The translations under genes and the position numbers were made by a program. This document shows positions 9,683 to 17,681 of a stretch of DNA of 36,661 bases, one piece after another (position 1 is the stretch's first letter; each line of letters opens with the position of its first letter). The notes below the pieces were generated by a model. It was given only the letters and a program-made list of their open reading frames with translations, searched no databases and was not told the DNA's origin. The stretch is from positions 1-36,661 of the forward strand of contig PLDO01000395.1 of assembly GCA_003136215.1 (NCBI GenBank). Reading direction: 5' to 3'. This stretch comes from Bryobacterales bacterium. GTDB lineage: Bacteria; Acidobacteriota; Terriglobia; Bryobacterales; Bryobacteraceae.

Positions 9683-11182
9683 CTACTCGAAGTTCACGTT
9701 AATGATGCAGTCCTCGCCCGCCTTCACCATCACCCTGGCGTGAACGTTTCTCTGCCTGGCATCGTAGAACCACGTGCGGTCCGTCAAGTCGCCCGATTGC
9801 CCCACTTCCCGGTACTTGCGATCCTCAAACTCCACGCTCGACGGGCGCTCCACATGGTGCACCACCCACTGGTAATCGCGATCCTTCTTCGACTCGATTT
9901 CCAGGCGCATGAAGTCCAGCGCCGGCGAGGCGTGCACCTGCGAGTATTCGGCGATGTCGCCCTCCAGCAGGAAAAACTCGCCGCCCAGTTTCGGGAAGTA
10001 GTGCAGCGCCATGCCCGCCGCGCCGTCCAGCGGCACAATCGCTCCGTTGCGCGCGAAGACGGGCAGGCTCTTGGTTTCCACCGTGATGGTGCGCGGTCCC
10101 GGGGTGGCTTCGTTGGTTTCGAGGTTGGTCCACGTGCCGCGCGGAAGATAGACGCTGCGCTTGTCGCCGGGTTCGTAGAACGGCGCCACCAGCATCTCGT
10201 CGCCCAACAGGAATTCGTCCGTGTGCAACGCGCCCTCGCGGTCGTCGGGTATCTGGAAGGGCAGCGGATGCCACACTGGAAAGCCCCTGTCCTGCAACTC
10301 GGCGATGTAACTGCCGAAAAACGTGTCGAGTTGATTGCGCAAGCCGCTCAGCCCCACCGTCCCGGGTTGTACGCGCGCCACCAGCGACCCGAGTTGCCGC
10401 GCCCGCGTCTGTAGTTCGGGGGGCGCCGTGTTGTAGGCCGCCAGGTTGAACATGGGCGCGACGGCGGCCGACATGGAGCCGTGGACGATGCGCAGCAGCG
10501 ACGCCTTCAGCGTGGCCCAACTGCCGAACCGCTCGCTCGCCACGCTCCACGGCTCCAGGCGGTTGCCTTGCAGGTTGTGTTCTTCGAATATTTCCTTCGG
10601 GGTGGGACCGTAATAGAAGTAGTAATCGATCTCCGGACCCTGTATCCGGTAGCGTTTTTCGTCCGTGAAGTCGAAGTGGTACGTGCCCGCGCCGGGGTGA
10701 TATTCGCCGTAGCCGGCGGTGGAGACCAGAAACGGCACTTCGGCGCGGACGCTCTTGCCGCGCAGGTCGAAACCCGCATCCGTGCGCGGGCCGAGGCCGT
10801 AGAAAGCCGCGCCCGGCGGCGCTTCGCGCTCCCACACCACGCCGCCGGCTTCGGAGCGCGCTTCGCTGAGATCGAGCATCAGCGGCGTGCCATCCAGCCG
10901 GTGGACAGTGAGCTTGAGACCCAGCTTCTCGATGGCGACCTCAATCAGCCGCGAGCGCAGGCGCACCGCGCCGCCGGAATCCCCGGTGGTCACGACGACC
11001 GGTTCGTGCGCCGCCTCCGCGCTGGGATGCAGCGGACCGTTGAGCACCCTGCGGAAATGAAACGTGCTCGGCGTGATCCAGATCAGCTCGGCGTTGCCGC
11101 GGTCGAGCTGCAGCTCGATCCGGTTGCCGTGCGGCAAAATGGCCAGCAGCGTCGCTGCCGCGGCCAGCGCCTGCGGGGGCAT
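9683..11182 (-). CDS. GH31-like protein lacking most of the catalytic (beta/alpha)8 barrel
   Basis: N-terminal GH31 region (FYGLGPRTDAGFDLRGK, YFYYGPTPKEIFEEH) and C-terminal GH31 region (PDDREGALHTDEFLLGDEMLVAPFYEPGDKRSVYLPRGTWTN). Start chosen at MPPQALAAAA, overlapping the preceding stop (TAATG). Confidence 0.78.
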   Translation of the reverse strand: MPPQALAAAATLLAILPHGNRIELQLDRGNAELIWITPSTFHFRRVLNGPLHPSAEAAHEPVVVTTGDSGGAVRLRSRLIEVAIEKLGLKLTVHRLDGTPLMLDLSEARSEAGGVVWEREAPPGAAFYGLGPRTDAGFDLRGKSVRAEVPFLVSTAGYGEYHPGAGTYHFDFTDEKRYRIQGPEIDYYFYYGPTPKEIFEEHNLQGNRLEPWSVASERFGSWATLKASLLRIVHGSMSAAVAPMFNLAAYNTAPPELQTRARQLGSLVARVQPGTVGLSGLRNQLDTFFGSYIAELQDRGFPVWHPLPFQIPDDREGALHTDEFLLGDEMLVAPFYEPGDKRSVYLPRGTWTNLETNEATPGPRTITVETKSLPVFARNGAIVPLDGAAGMALHYFPKLGGEFFLLEGDIAEYSQVHASPALDFMRLEIESKKDRDYQWVVHHVERPSSVEFEDRKYREVGQSGDLTDRTWFYDARQRNVHARVMVKAGEDCIINVNFE

Positions 11183-12348
11183 TACAGCAGGACCATTTCG
11201 CGCTGCATCTCGCCCGTCACCCGCGCCTCGGTGTCTCCGATGAACATGTTGATTTCCGAGCGCACCCCGAAGCTCGGCAGATAGATCCCGGGCTCCACTG
11301 AGAAGCAGCTCCACGGCATCACGCGCCGCTCGTCGTGCGTCTCGAAATTGTCCATGTTGGCGCCGTTGCCGTGCACTTCCACGCCGATCGAGTGCCCCGT
11401 GCGATGCGTGAAGTACTCCGCGTAGCCGGCCTTGACGATCACCGCGCGGCAGGCGTCGTCTACCTCGAACCCGCGCAGCGTCTCGCCCTTCGAAATGGCG
11501 CTCTTTACCCGGTCGATGGCCGCATCGCGCGCATCGCGCACCGTGGTGAACACGCGGCGCATCTCTTCGCTCGGGTGGTCGCCGCAGAAGGCAGTCCACG
11601 TAATGTCGTAGTAGACCGCGCCCGGCTGATCCAGCTTGGCCCACATATCGAGCAGCACCCAATCGCCGGTTTTAATCGGCGACGTCGCCTCGGCGCTGGG
11701 CTCGTAGTGCGGATTGCTGGCGTTGGCGTTGCAGCCCACGATGGGGCCGCTGTCGGTCACCAGGCCGGCGCGGGCAAAGCCCTCGCGCACGAAGTCTTTC
11801 ACCTCCACTTCTTGCAGCGGCGCGCCGTTGCGCGTGCGCTCGCGGATCAGTTCGAAGGCGGCGGCGCGCACTTTGTCCACCCGCCGGCCGGCCTCGAGAT
11901 GGGTTTCCAGCGCAGCCGGAGTCCAGCGCGCCTCGAAAATCTGGATCAATTCCGCGGCGGTCACTACCTCTACGCCCAGGCTGCGCACCAGTTCCACCGT
12001 GCCGGCGTCCACAATGGCGACGTAAGGCACGGCGCACATCGGCGAATAGGCCATGGCCACACGCTTCATCCCTGCGGTGAGCTTGCCGAGCGCCGCGACC
12101 TGCTCGGTCCAGCTGGAATAGGCGATCTTTTCGCCCGGCAGGCCGGCAAGGGTGTTGCGCTCGATGCGGTGTTCCATGCCCTTGGGATTGCCCTCGGCGG
12201 GGATCATGTAATACCAGCGGCGCGTGACCTTGGCGGCAGGCAGTCCCAGAATCCGGTAGGCCAGCGGATCGCGCATGTGGTGATCGAAGAACAGCCACCC
12301 GTCCAGTTTCTGCTTGCGAAGTTCCTGTTGAATGTCAGCGAGGTTCAT
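11182..12348 (-). CDS. M24 family metallopeptidase (Xaa-Pro aminopeptidase/creatinase-like)
   Basis: LLDMWAKL...YYDITWTAF, HRTGHSIGVEVHG, SVEPGIY, GVRSEIN metal-ligand motifs. Confidence 0.92.
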   Translation of the reverse strand: MNLADIQQELRKQKLDGWLFFDHHMRDPLAYRILGLPAAKVTRRWYYMIPAEGNPKGMEHRIERNTLAGLPGEKIAYSSWTEQVAALGKLTAGMKRVAMAYSPMCAVPYVAIVDAGTVELVRSLGVEVVTAAELIQIFEARWTPAALETHLEAGRRVDKVRAAAFELIRERTRNGAPLQEVEVKDFVREGFARAGLVTDSGPIVGCNANASNPHYEPSAEATSPIKTGDWVLLDMWAKLDQPGAVYYDITWTAFCGDHPSEEMRRVFTTVRDARDAAIDRVKSAISKGETLRGFEVDDACRAVIVKAGYAEYFTHRTGHSIGVEVHGNGANMDNFETHDERRVMPWSCFSVEPGIYLPSFGVRSEINMFIGDTEARVTGEMQREMVLL

Positions 12349-12611
12349 AGTGTATCGCTCAAACGCCTTTCCAGATCTTCCTGAGGGACTCCCTCAATCT
12401 CTACGACCTTGAGGCGGCTTGTCAAGCCCACGACGATGCGCACCCGCGAACGCGGGACTCCGGCGAACTCCGCGAAGAACCGCACGCACTCGTCATTGGC
12501 CTTGCCGTCCACCGGCGGGGCGGCCAGCGCCAGCTTCCAGGCGTCGCCCAGGCGGCCTGCCAGGGCGGAGCGCCGGGCGCGCGGATGCACCTTTACCGTG
12601 AGACGCGCCAT
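12345..12611 (-). CDS. DUF167 (YggU-like) family protein
   Basis: 88 aa; VKVHPRARRS...APPVDGKANDECVRFFAEFAGV...SRLKVVEIEG. Confidence 0.9.
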   Translation of the reverse strand: MARLTVKVHPRARRSALAGRLGDAWKLALAAPPVDGKANDECVRFFAEFAGVPRSRVRIVVGLTSRLKVVEIEGVPQEDLERRLSDTL

Positions 12612-13789
12612 GCCACTTTGGCCCTCAGGTTCGCCACCCCCGCCGCCACGCGGGTGTCCACTACGTCGAAAGCAATGGTGTCGTCCAGCCAGTCGTGGCT
12701 CGAACCATCGGCATTCTGCGTGGCCACGGTCAGCGTATATTGCTGCGGCGTCAACCAGCAGGCCAGCTGGAAATCCACTTCCAGTTCGTCCCCCGCCTGC
12801 AAATCGCCCAGCGGCATCTTCTCGATCCGCGTGTTGGTGCCGTAGACGTCCATGCCGATGCGCGTGCGCAGCAGGATGCCCACCATCGGGTCGTGCGTGG
12901 CCGCATGGAAACGCGAACGCACGCGGATGGTGATGGGCTCGCCGCTCGCCAGGGAAGTGACCGGCTCGCCCCGCGCATTGAGGATCTCCGCGCTCAGAAT
13001 TTCGCTGGTGCCATCGCCGTGCCGGAAGCTGCCGCGGACGCGGTCTTCCTTCTTGTTGCGCGCCTGCTGCCGCTCCAGCACCAGCCCGATGTAGCGGTTG
13101 ATCACGTCGTTGGGCGTGCCTTGCGCTTCAATGCGGCCGTGGAGCAGCAGGATGGCGCGGTCGCTGAGCGCTTTCACCAGCCCCAGATCGTGGGATACGA
13201 ACAGCACCGTAATCTTGCGGGCGCGCAGTTCCTCGAACTTGCGCACGCAGCGATTGGCGAACACGGCATCGCCCACTGCCAGGGCTTCATCCACAATCAG
13301 AATTTCGGGATCGACGTGAATCGCCGTGGAGAACGCCAGGCGCACGTACATGCCGCTGGAGTATTCCTTGACCGGGCGCTCGATGAACTCGCCGATTTCG
13401 GCAAAGGCTTCGATGGAAGGCATCGCCTTGTCGATCTCGCCGCGGCTCAGCCCCATGATTTCGCCGTTGAGGTAGACGTTCTCCCGGCCCGAGAATTCCG
13501 GATTGAAGCCGGCGCCGAGCTCCAGCAGCGCGGCGATGCGCCCGCGCGTCACCACCCGCCCCGTGGTGGGCTGCAGGATCCCGCTGACGATTTGCAGCAG
13601 CGTGCTCTTGCCGCATCCGTTGGGGCCCACCAGGCTCAGCACCTCGCCCTTTTCCACCTCGAAGCCGATATCCTTAAGCGCCCAGAAATCGCTGTGGCGG
13701 GCGCCGGCGCCGGGCAGCATTTCGCGCAAGCGGTCGCTGGGACGGCGGTATAAACGGTACAGCTTGGAGACGTTCTGAACCAGGACCAA
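12593..13789 (-). CDS. ABC transporter ATP-binding protein of polysaccharide export type with C-terminal Wzt-like domain
   Basis: Walker A GPNGCGKST, signature KEYSSGMYVRLAF, Walker B EILIVDEALAVGD, then about 170 aa of beta-rich C-terminal domain. Start codon TTG; exact start uncertain. Confidence 0.9.
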   Translation of the reverse strand: MVLVQNVSKLYRLYRRPSDRLREMLPGAGARHSDFWALKDIGFEVEKGEVLSLVGPNGCGKSTLLQIVSGILQPTTGRVVTRGRIAALLELGAGFNPEFSGRENVYLNGEIMGLSRGEIDKAMPSIEAFAEIGEFIERPVKEYSSGMYVRLAFSTAIHVDPEILIVDEALAVGDAVFANRCVRKFEELRARKITVLFVSHDLGLVKALSDRAILLLHGRIEAQGTPNDVINRYIGLVLERQQARNKKEDRVRGSFRHGDGTSEILSAEILNARGEPVTSLASGEPITIRVRSRFHAATHDPMVGILLRTRIGMDVYGTNTRIEKMPLGDLQAGDELEVDFQLACWLTPQQYTLTVATQNADGSSHDWLDDTIAFDVVDTRVAAGVANLRAKVAWRVSR

Positions 13790-13796
13790 CCTTCAG

Positions 13797-13847
13797 TGTA
13801 GCCCGTGGCATAAGGCTCCGCCTTGTGCATCCGAGCGAAGCTCGGAC
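13797..13847 (+). repeat. Two-hairpin dispersed palindromic repeat, copy 1
   Basis: Core GGCATAAGGCTCCGCCTTGTGCATCCGAGCG (31 nt) identical to the reverse complement of 34445-34475; hairpins GCATAAGGC/GCCTTGTGC and CCGAGC-GAA-GCTCGG. Confidence 0.85.
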
Positions 13848-13856
13848 ATTTTTCGC

Positions 13857-13888
13857 TTGACAAATTCTATAGTTCAATTATTATTGAA
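13857..13888 (+). promoter_or_regulatory. Promoter and putative ArsR operator of the ars operon
   Basis: TTGACA (13857-13862), 16 nt, TATTAT (13879-13884); perfect inverted repeat TTCAAT-TATT-ATTGAA (13873-13888) over the -10. Confidence 0.75.
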
Positions 13889-13890
13889 AT

Positions 13891-14043
13891 ATGGAACAAG
13901 CGCGACAGTGGAGCCTGCTCGATGAATTCGAAGAGGACGCGCCCATCTCTGAAGAAGCGGCCCAAAGGGTGCGCGCCCACGCCCCTGCCGGCTGCCTCAT
14001 CTGTGCCTTCGAAGAGGCGGAAGGCGAGTGGGACGACGAATGA
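13891..14043 (+). CDS. 50-aa acidic CxxC micro-protein heading the ars operon
   Basis: MEQARQWSLLDEFEEDAPISEEAAQRVRAHAPAGCLICAFEEAEGEWDDE; stop overlaps the arsR start as ATGA; placed directly downstream of the -10 box. Below the length cutoff of the supplied ORF track. Confidence 0.65.
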   Translation: MEQARQWSLLDEFEEDAPISEEAAQRVRAHAPAGCLICAFEEAEGEWDDE

Positions 14044-14399
14044 AGAAAGACCCGGAGCAGATTACGCGCTACGCCGACATGTTCGCCGCCATGGGAACGG
14101 AGTCGCGCCTGCGCATCATGCAACTTCTGCTTTCCGCCCATCCCGACGGCATGGTGGTGGGGGAGATCCAGGAAGAACTGGGAGTTTCGGCCTCTAACCT
14201 GTCGCACCATCTGGACAAACTCAAGAACGAGGAACTGATCGCCGTGGAGCGCCAGGGCACCTTTCTGCGCTGCACGGCAAACACCCGGACGTTGCAGGAG
14301 TTGCTCGGCTTCCTCTATGCCGAATGTTGCACGCGGAATCAGGCAGTCAAACCGGAAACCATCGTGACCGTCAAGCAATCATCGAAGAATAAGGAGTAA
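14040..14399 (+). CDS. arsR: ArsR-family metalloregulator
   Basis: MKKDPEQITRYADMFAAMGTESRLRIMQLLL...SASNLSHHLDKLKNEELI winged helix; C-terminal Cys pair AECCTRN; adjacent to arsM. Confidence 0.9.
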   Translation: MKKDPEQITRYADMFAAMGTESRLRIMQLLLSAHPDGMVVGEIQEELGVSASNLSHHLDKLKNEELIAVERQGTFLRCTANTRTLQELLGFLYAECCTRNQAVKPETIVTVKQSSKNKE

Positions 14400-14405
14400 G
14401 TCATC

Positions 14406-15230
14406 ATGCCAACCGAAAGCATCACCGACGTTGTAAAAGAAAAGTACGGACAGGCCGCGTTGCGCGTCGTCGCCGGAGGCTCCAGTTCCTGTTGCGGAGG
14501 CGCTCCCGCCGACGCCCACTGCGCCGACCCGATCACCGGTAACCTGTACGGCGCGGAACTCGGCGAGCTGCCCGACACCGCGGTCCTCGCCAGCCTGGGC
14601 TGCGGCAACCCGACCGCCCTGGCCCAATTGAATCCCGGCGAAACGGTTCTCGATCTCGGTTCCGGCGGTGGCATCGACGTGCTGCTGTCGGCGCGCCGCG
14701 TCGGCCCCACCGGCATGGCCTACGGCCTCGACATGACCGACGAGATGCTGGCCCTCGCCAATTCCAACAAAGCCAAGGCCGGCGTGGAAAACGTGCAGTT
14801 CCTGAAGGGACAGATCGAGAGCATTCCGCTGCCCGACGCCTCCGTCGATGTCATCATCTCCAACTGCGTCATTAACCTCTCGGCCGATAAGGACCGCGTC
14901 CTGGCCGAAGCCTTCCGCGTGCTCAAGCCCGGCGGGCGCTTCGCCGTCTCGGACGTAGTGACCCGCGGCGAAATTCCCGCCGAGATCCGCCAGCATGTGC
15001 TTCTCTGGGTGGGCTGTCTGGCCGGCGCCCTCGACGAAGCCGACTACCGCGCCAAATTGTCCGCGGCCGGCTTTGAAGGCGTCGATGTCGAGCCGACCCG
15101 CATCTATCGCGTCGCCGATGCGCGCGCCTTCCTGTCCGGCAAAGGGCTGGACGTGGACGCGATTGCGCCGCTGGTGGACGAGAAGTTCTTCAGTGCCTTT
15201 ATCCGCGCCCGCAAACCCGCCACGGCTTGA
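14406..15230 (+). CDS. arsM: Arsenite S-adenosylmethionine methyltransferase
   Basis: SCCGG N-terminus, LGCGNPTALAQLNPGETVLDLGSGGGIDVLLSARRVGPTG, IISNCVINLSADKDRVLAEAFRVLKPGGRFAVSDVV. Confidence 0.95.
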   Translation: MPTESITDVVKEKYGQAALRVVAGGSSSCCGGAPADAHCADPITGNLYGAELGELPDTAVLASLGCGNPTALAQLNPGETVLDLGSGGGIDVLLSARRVGPTGMAYGLDMTDEMLALANSNKAKAGVENVQFLKGQIESIPLPDASVDVIISNCVINLSADKDRVLAEAFRVLKPGGRFAVSDVVTRGEIPAEIRQHVLLWVGCLAGALDEADYRAKLSAAGFEGVDVEPTRIYRVADARAFLSGKGLDVDAIAPLVDEKFFSAFIRARKPATA

Positions 15231-15243
15231 GGCTCACCAGGAC

Positions 15244-16200
15244 CTATTCAAGCGGTGGGCGTGGCTGGTACTGCCTGCGCCGCGCTCCCCGCGGCGCTTG
15301 CTTGGCAATTTGGAGCCCCGCGAATACCACATAGCGGTGAGAGCACCGGTGGCAGCGGCAGAGGGGCAAACCCCACCTCTCCACCATCGCTTCGAACCGC
15401 GAGCGGGCGCGCGAAGCGTAAATCGCGGTGCTATCGCACTTCGGGCACTTGCCGCCGGCGGGCTGCGCTTCGGCCCTTGGCTTAGGCTCGGGATGGCCGA
15501 AGCTGTCCGGCCCCAGCGGGATTACCGGCGCCGCGCCGCTCTCACCGGCTGGAAGGCTTTCCTCGATGCCTGCTTCCGCCGGCTCGTTCGGGAGACCGGC
15601 ATCGGGAGTCTCGGGAGGCGAGTCCTGGGAATCTGCCATCGGCGCCGCCGCTACCGGCGGCGGCGTCTGTACCAGGAAGGGCGTACGCGGCCCGGCAGCC
15701 TTCTGCCCGGACGGAGGGTTCGCTTGATACTGCCGCAGCAGCAAGCCGAGCAGGCGGATCTCCGTTGCTACCTGCTGCATGGTTAGCGCGGTTCCCTCCG
15801 CGCGGCAGTGGAGTGCCAGCTTGATGGCTGCCGGCCGCAGGCGCGGAGGCCCGGTGAGCGCTCCGCATAGCCGGTTATCCGCCGCCCCCGGCGACGCGGG
15901 CGGCGCCTCCAGCATTAACATCTCGTAAAACATGGCGCCGAAGGCCCGCGTGTCGGCCTCTGGCGCGGCATCGTCCCGGTTCTGCAACGGCGCCAGGTGA
16001 GCGCCCGATTCCGTCATGAGGACGCTGCCGGCGGTCAGTTTTCCGTAGGCGAGGTTTTGCTGATGGAGATCCCACAGTTCCGTTGCAACTTCGTTTGCGC
16101 AACGCAGCACTTCCGGCAGCGAAAGAGGTCCAGAAGCCAACAAGTCGGCCAGCGTTCCCGGCTGGCCACCGTCTCCGGATCGTGGGGCTCTCTCTGTCAA
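15244..16200 (-). CDS. Kinase-like (predicted inactive) protein with C-terminal zinc ribbon
   Basis: Similar layout to the neighbouring kinase-like gene (TLADLLASGPLSLPEVLRCANEVATELWDLHQQNLAYGKLTAGSVLM...FGAMFYEML); CPKC...CRCHRC near the C-terminus. Confidence 0.7.
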   Translation of the reverse strand: MTERAPRSGDGGQPGTLADLLASGPLSLPEVLRCANEVATELWDLHQQNLAYGKLTAGSVLMTESGAHLAPLQNRDDAAPEADTRAFGAMFYEMLMLEAPPASPGAADNRLCGALTGPPRLRPAAIKLALHCRAEGTALTMQQVATEIRLLGLLLRQYQANPPSGQKAAGPRTPFLVQTPPPVAAAPMADSQDSPPETPDAGLPNEPAEAGIEESLPAGESGAAPVIPLGPDSFGHPEPKPRAEAQPAGGKCPKCDSTAIYASRARSRFEAMVERWGLPLCRCHRCSHRYVVFAGLQIAKQAPRGARRRQYQPRPPLE

Positions 16201-16261
16201 TCGTTACGCCACCTTCCTGGTGGGCGCTGGCATTACTTGCTTCCCCGCGCCGGCGTCCGCC

Positions 16262-17566
16262 TTAGTTGACCGCAAGACTCGAGCGGTCGCCGGCTTCGGC
16301 CTGATCGAGCACTGCCGTTTGCAGCGATTCCAACGCTTCCACCACCCGCTCTACCAGATCGTCCGTCTGCGACATCGCCGTCCTCGCCGATTCGATCGAC
16401 GTGCCTTGCGTCTTGACGTTCTGTTCCAGATCCACCAGGTCCGCGGCGATGTTGTTCTCGAACTGCGCGCTGTGCCGGCGGATCTCTTCCACCGTCCGCT
16501 CGATCCCCGCGATCCGCGCGTTCAGCACTTCGAAGCCTCGGTCCACCCGCGCGAATATCGCCTCGGTGGCAGCTTCGTCGAGCGCGCCCCCCGTGCGTTC
16601 CATGGCCTGCTGGTGATTCGCCGCCAGTTCGCTCTGCATGGCCGCTACCAGCAGCTTCAGGGAACTCAACCCTTCGTTTGCCAAGCGGTTGATTTCAGAT
16701 GTACTCGTCTCCTGGCTTCGCTGCCGCGCCTCCATCCGTGCCTCCATCTGCTGCATTTCCGCCCGCACCGCCCCATCCGCCGCGCTCGCCGAGCGGAGCA
16801 TTTCCGTAACGCTCGTCTCCTGGTCGCGCAGCCGCGCCCCCATCCGTGCCTCAATCTGCTGCATTTCCGCCTGCACAGCCGCCGCATCCGCCGCGTTTGC
16901 CGAGCGGTGCATTTCCGCAACGCTTGTCTCCTGGTCGCGCAGGCGTGCCTCCATCCGTGCCTCAATCTGCTGCAGTTCCGCCCGGATGGCCGCCGTATCC
17001 GCCGCTGCGTCGCGCCGTGGCGCCACCGGCGCACCCGCGTCGGAGCGCCGCATCGCCACGCTCAGCAGCTTCAACTCCATCATGATTTTTTGCATGCGCT
17101 GGCTGCGCGCTTCCGGGTTCTTGTTCAGGCACGGACCCACCAGCCGGTCCACCGTCGGGCTCCCCGACGCGGGCGCCGGCGTCTCCTGGAGGTTGGCCGC
17201 CAGCGTGATGCGGCTGTCGCCCTCGAAGGCCCTACGTCCGGTGATCATCTCAAACAGTATGGCGCCGAAGCCAAAGACGTCGCTCCTGGCGTCGGCCGCG
17301 CGCCCCTGCACCACTTCCGGAGCCGTGTACGGCGTAATGGCACCGCTCGATCCCTCGGGAGCGGGCAGCAACTCCACGCCTCCCGCCACCAACACGAGGT
17401 TTGACGGAGTGACCGCCCCATGCGCCTTTCCCGCATCGTGCAGTTTGCCCAGGCATTCCGCTAACTGCATCGCATACCGCAATGCCTCCGCTATCGGCAG
17501 CCGCCCTTCGGCCAGTCGCTGGGCCAGCGTCTGTTTATCGCTCGCTATCATGGTTTCGTCGCTCAT
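16262..17566 (-). CDS. Kinase-like (predicted inactive) protein with repetitive coiled-coil region
   Basis: LHDAGKAHGAVTPSNLVLV, YTAPEVVQGRAADARSDVFGFGAILFEMITGRRAFEG resemble Ser/Thr kinase C-lobe; no Gly loop/Lys N-lobe, no DFG; long helical repeats follow. Confidence 0.78.
   Translation of the reverse strand: MSDETMIASDKQTLAQRLAEGRLPIAEALRYAMQLAECLGKLHDAGKAHGAVTPSNLVLVAGGVELLPAPEGSSGAITPYTAPEVVQGRAADARSDVFGFGAILFEMITGRRAFEGDSRITLAANLQETPAPASGSPTVDRLVGPCLNKNPEARSQRMQKIMMELKLLSVAMRRSDAGAPVAPRRDAAADTAAIRAELQQIEARMEARLRDQETSVAEMHRSANAADAAAVQAEMQQIEARMGARLRDQETSVTEMLRSASAADGAVRAEMQQMEARMEARQRSQETSTSEINRLANEGLSSLKLLVAAMQSELAANHQQAMERTGGALDEAATEAIFARVDRGFEVLNARIAGIERTVEEIRRHSAQFENNIAADLVDLEQNVKTQGTSIESARTAMSQTDDLVERVVEALESLQTAVLDQAEAGDRSSLAVN
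16674..17006 (-). repeat. Three coding tandem repeats of 36-37 codons
   Basis: Anchor (t/c)ccatccgtgcct at 16731, 16839 and 16950 (spacings 108 and 111 bp); protein unit AxxxAEMQQIEARMxARxRxQETSxxEMxRxA. Confidence 0.85.
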
Positions 17567-17681
17567 CAGGCAGTCCTCTCGAACTGATTCGAGTAGATCA
17601 ACTCCCTACTCCCTGGAGCAAGTACACTGTAGACAACCGGGTTCCATACCAGTACGGGGCGTACTTTGGATCTATCCAAGG

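Noticed and set aside
11335-12384. 349-aa plus-strand ORF
   Set aside because: Shadow of the M24 peptidase; composition typical of antisense frames.
12695-13753. 352-aa plus-strand ORF
   Set aside because: Shadow of the ABC ATPase gene.
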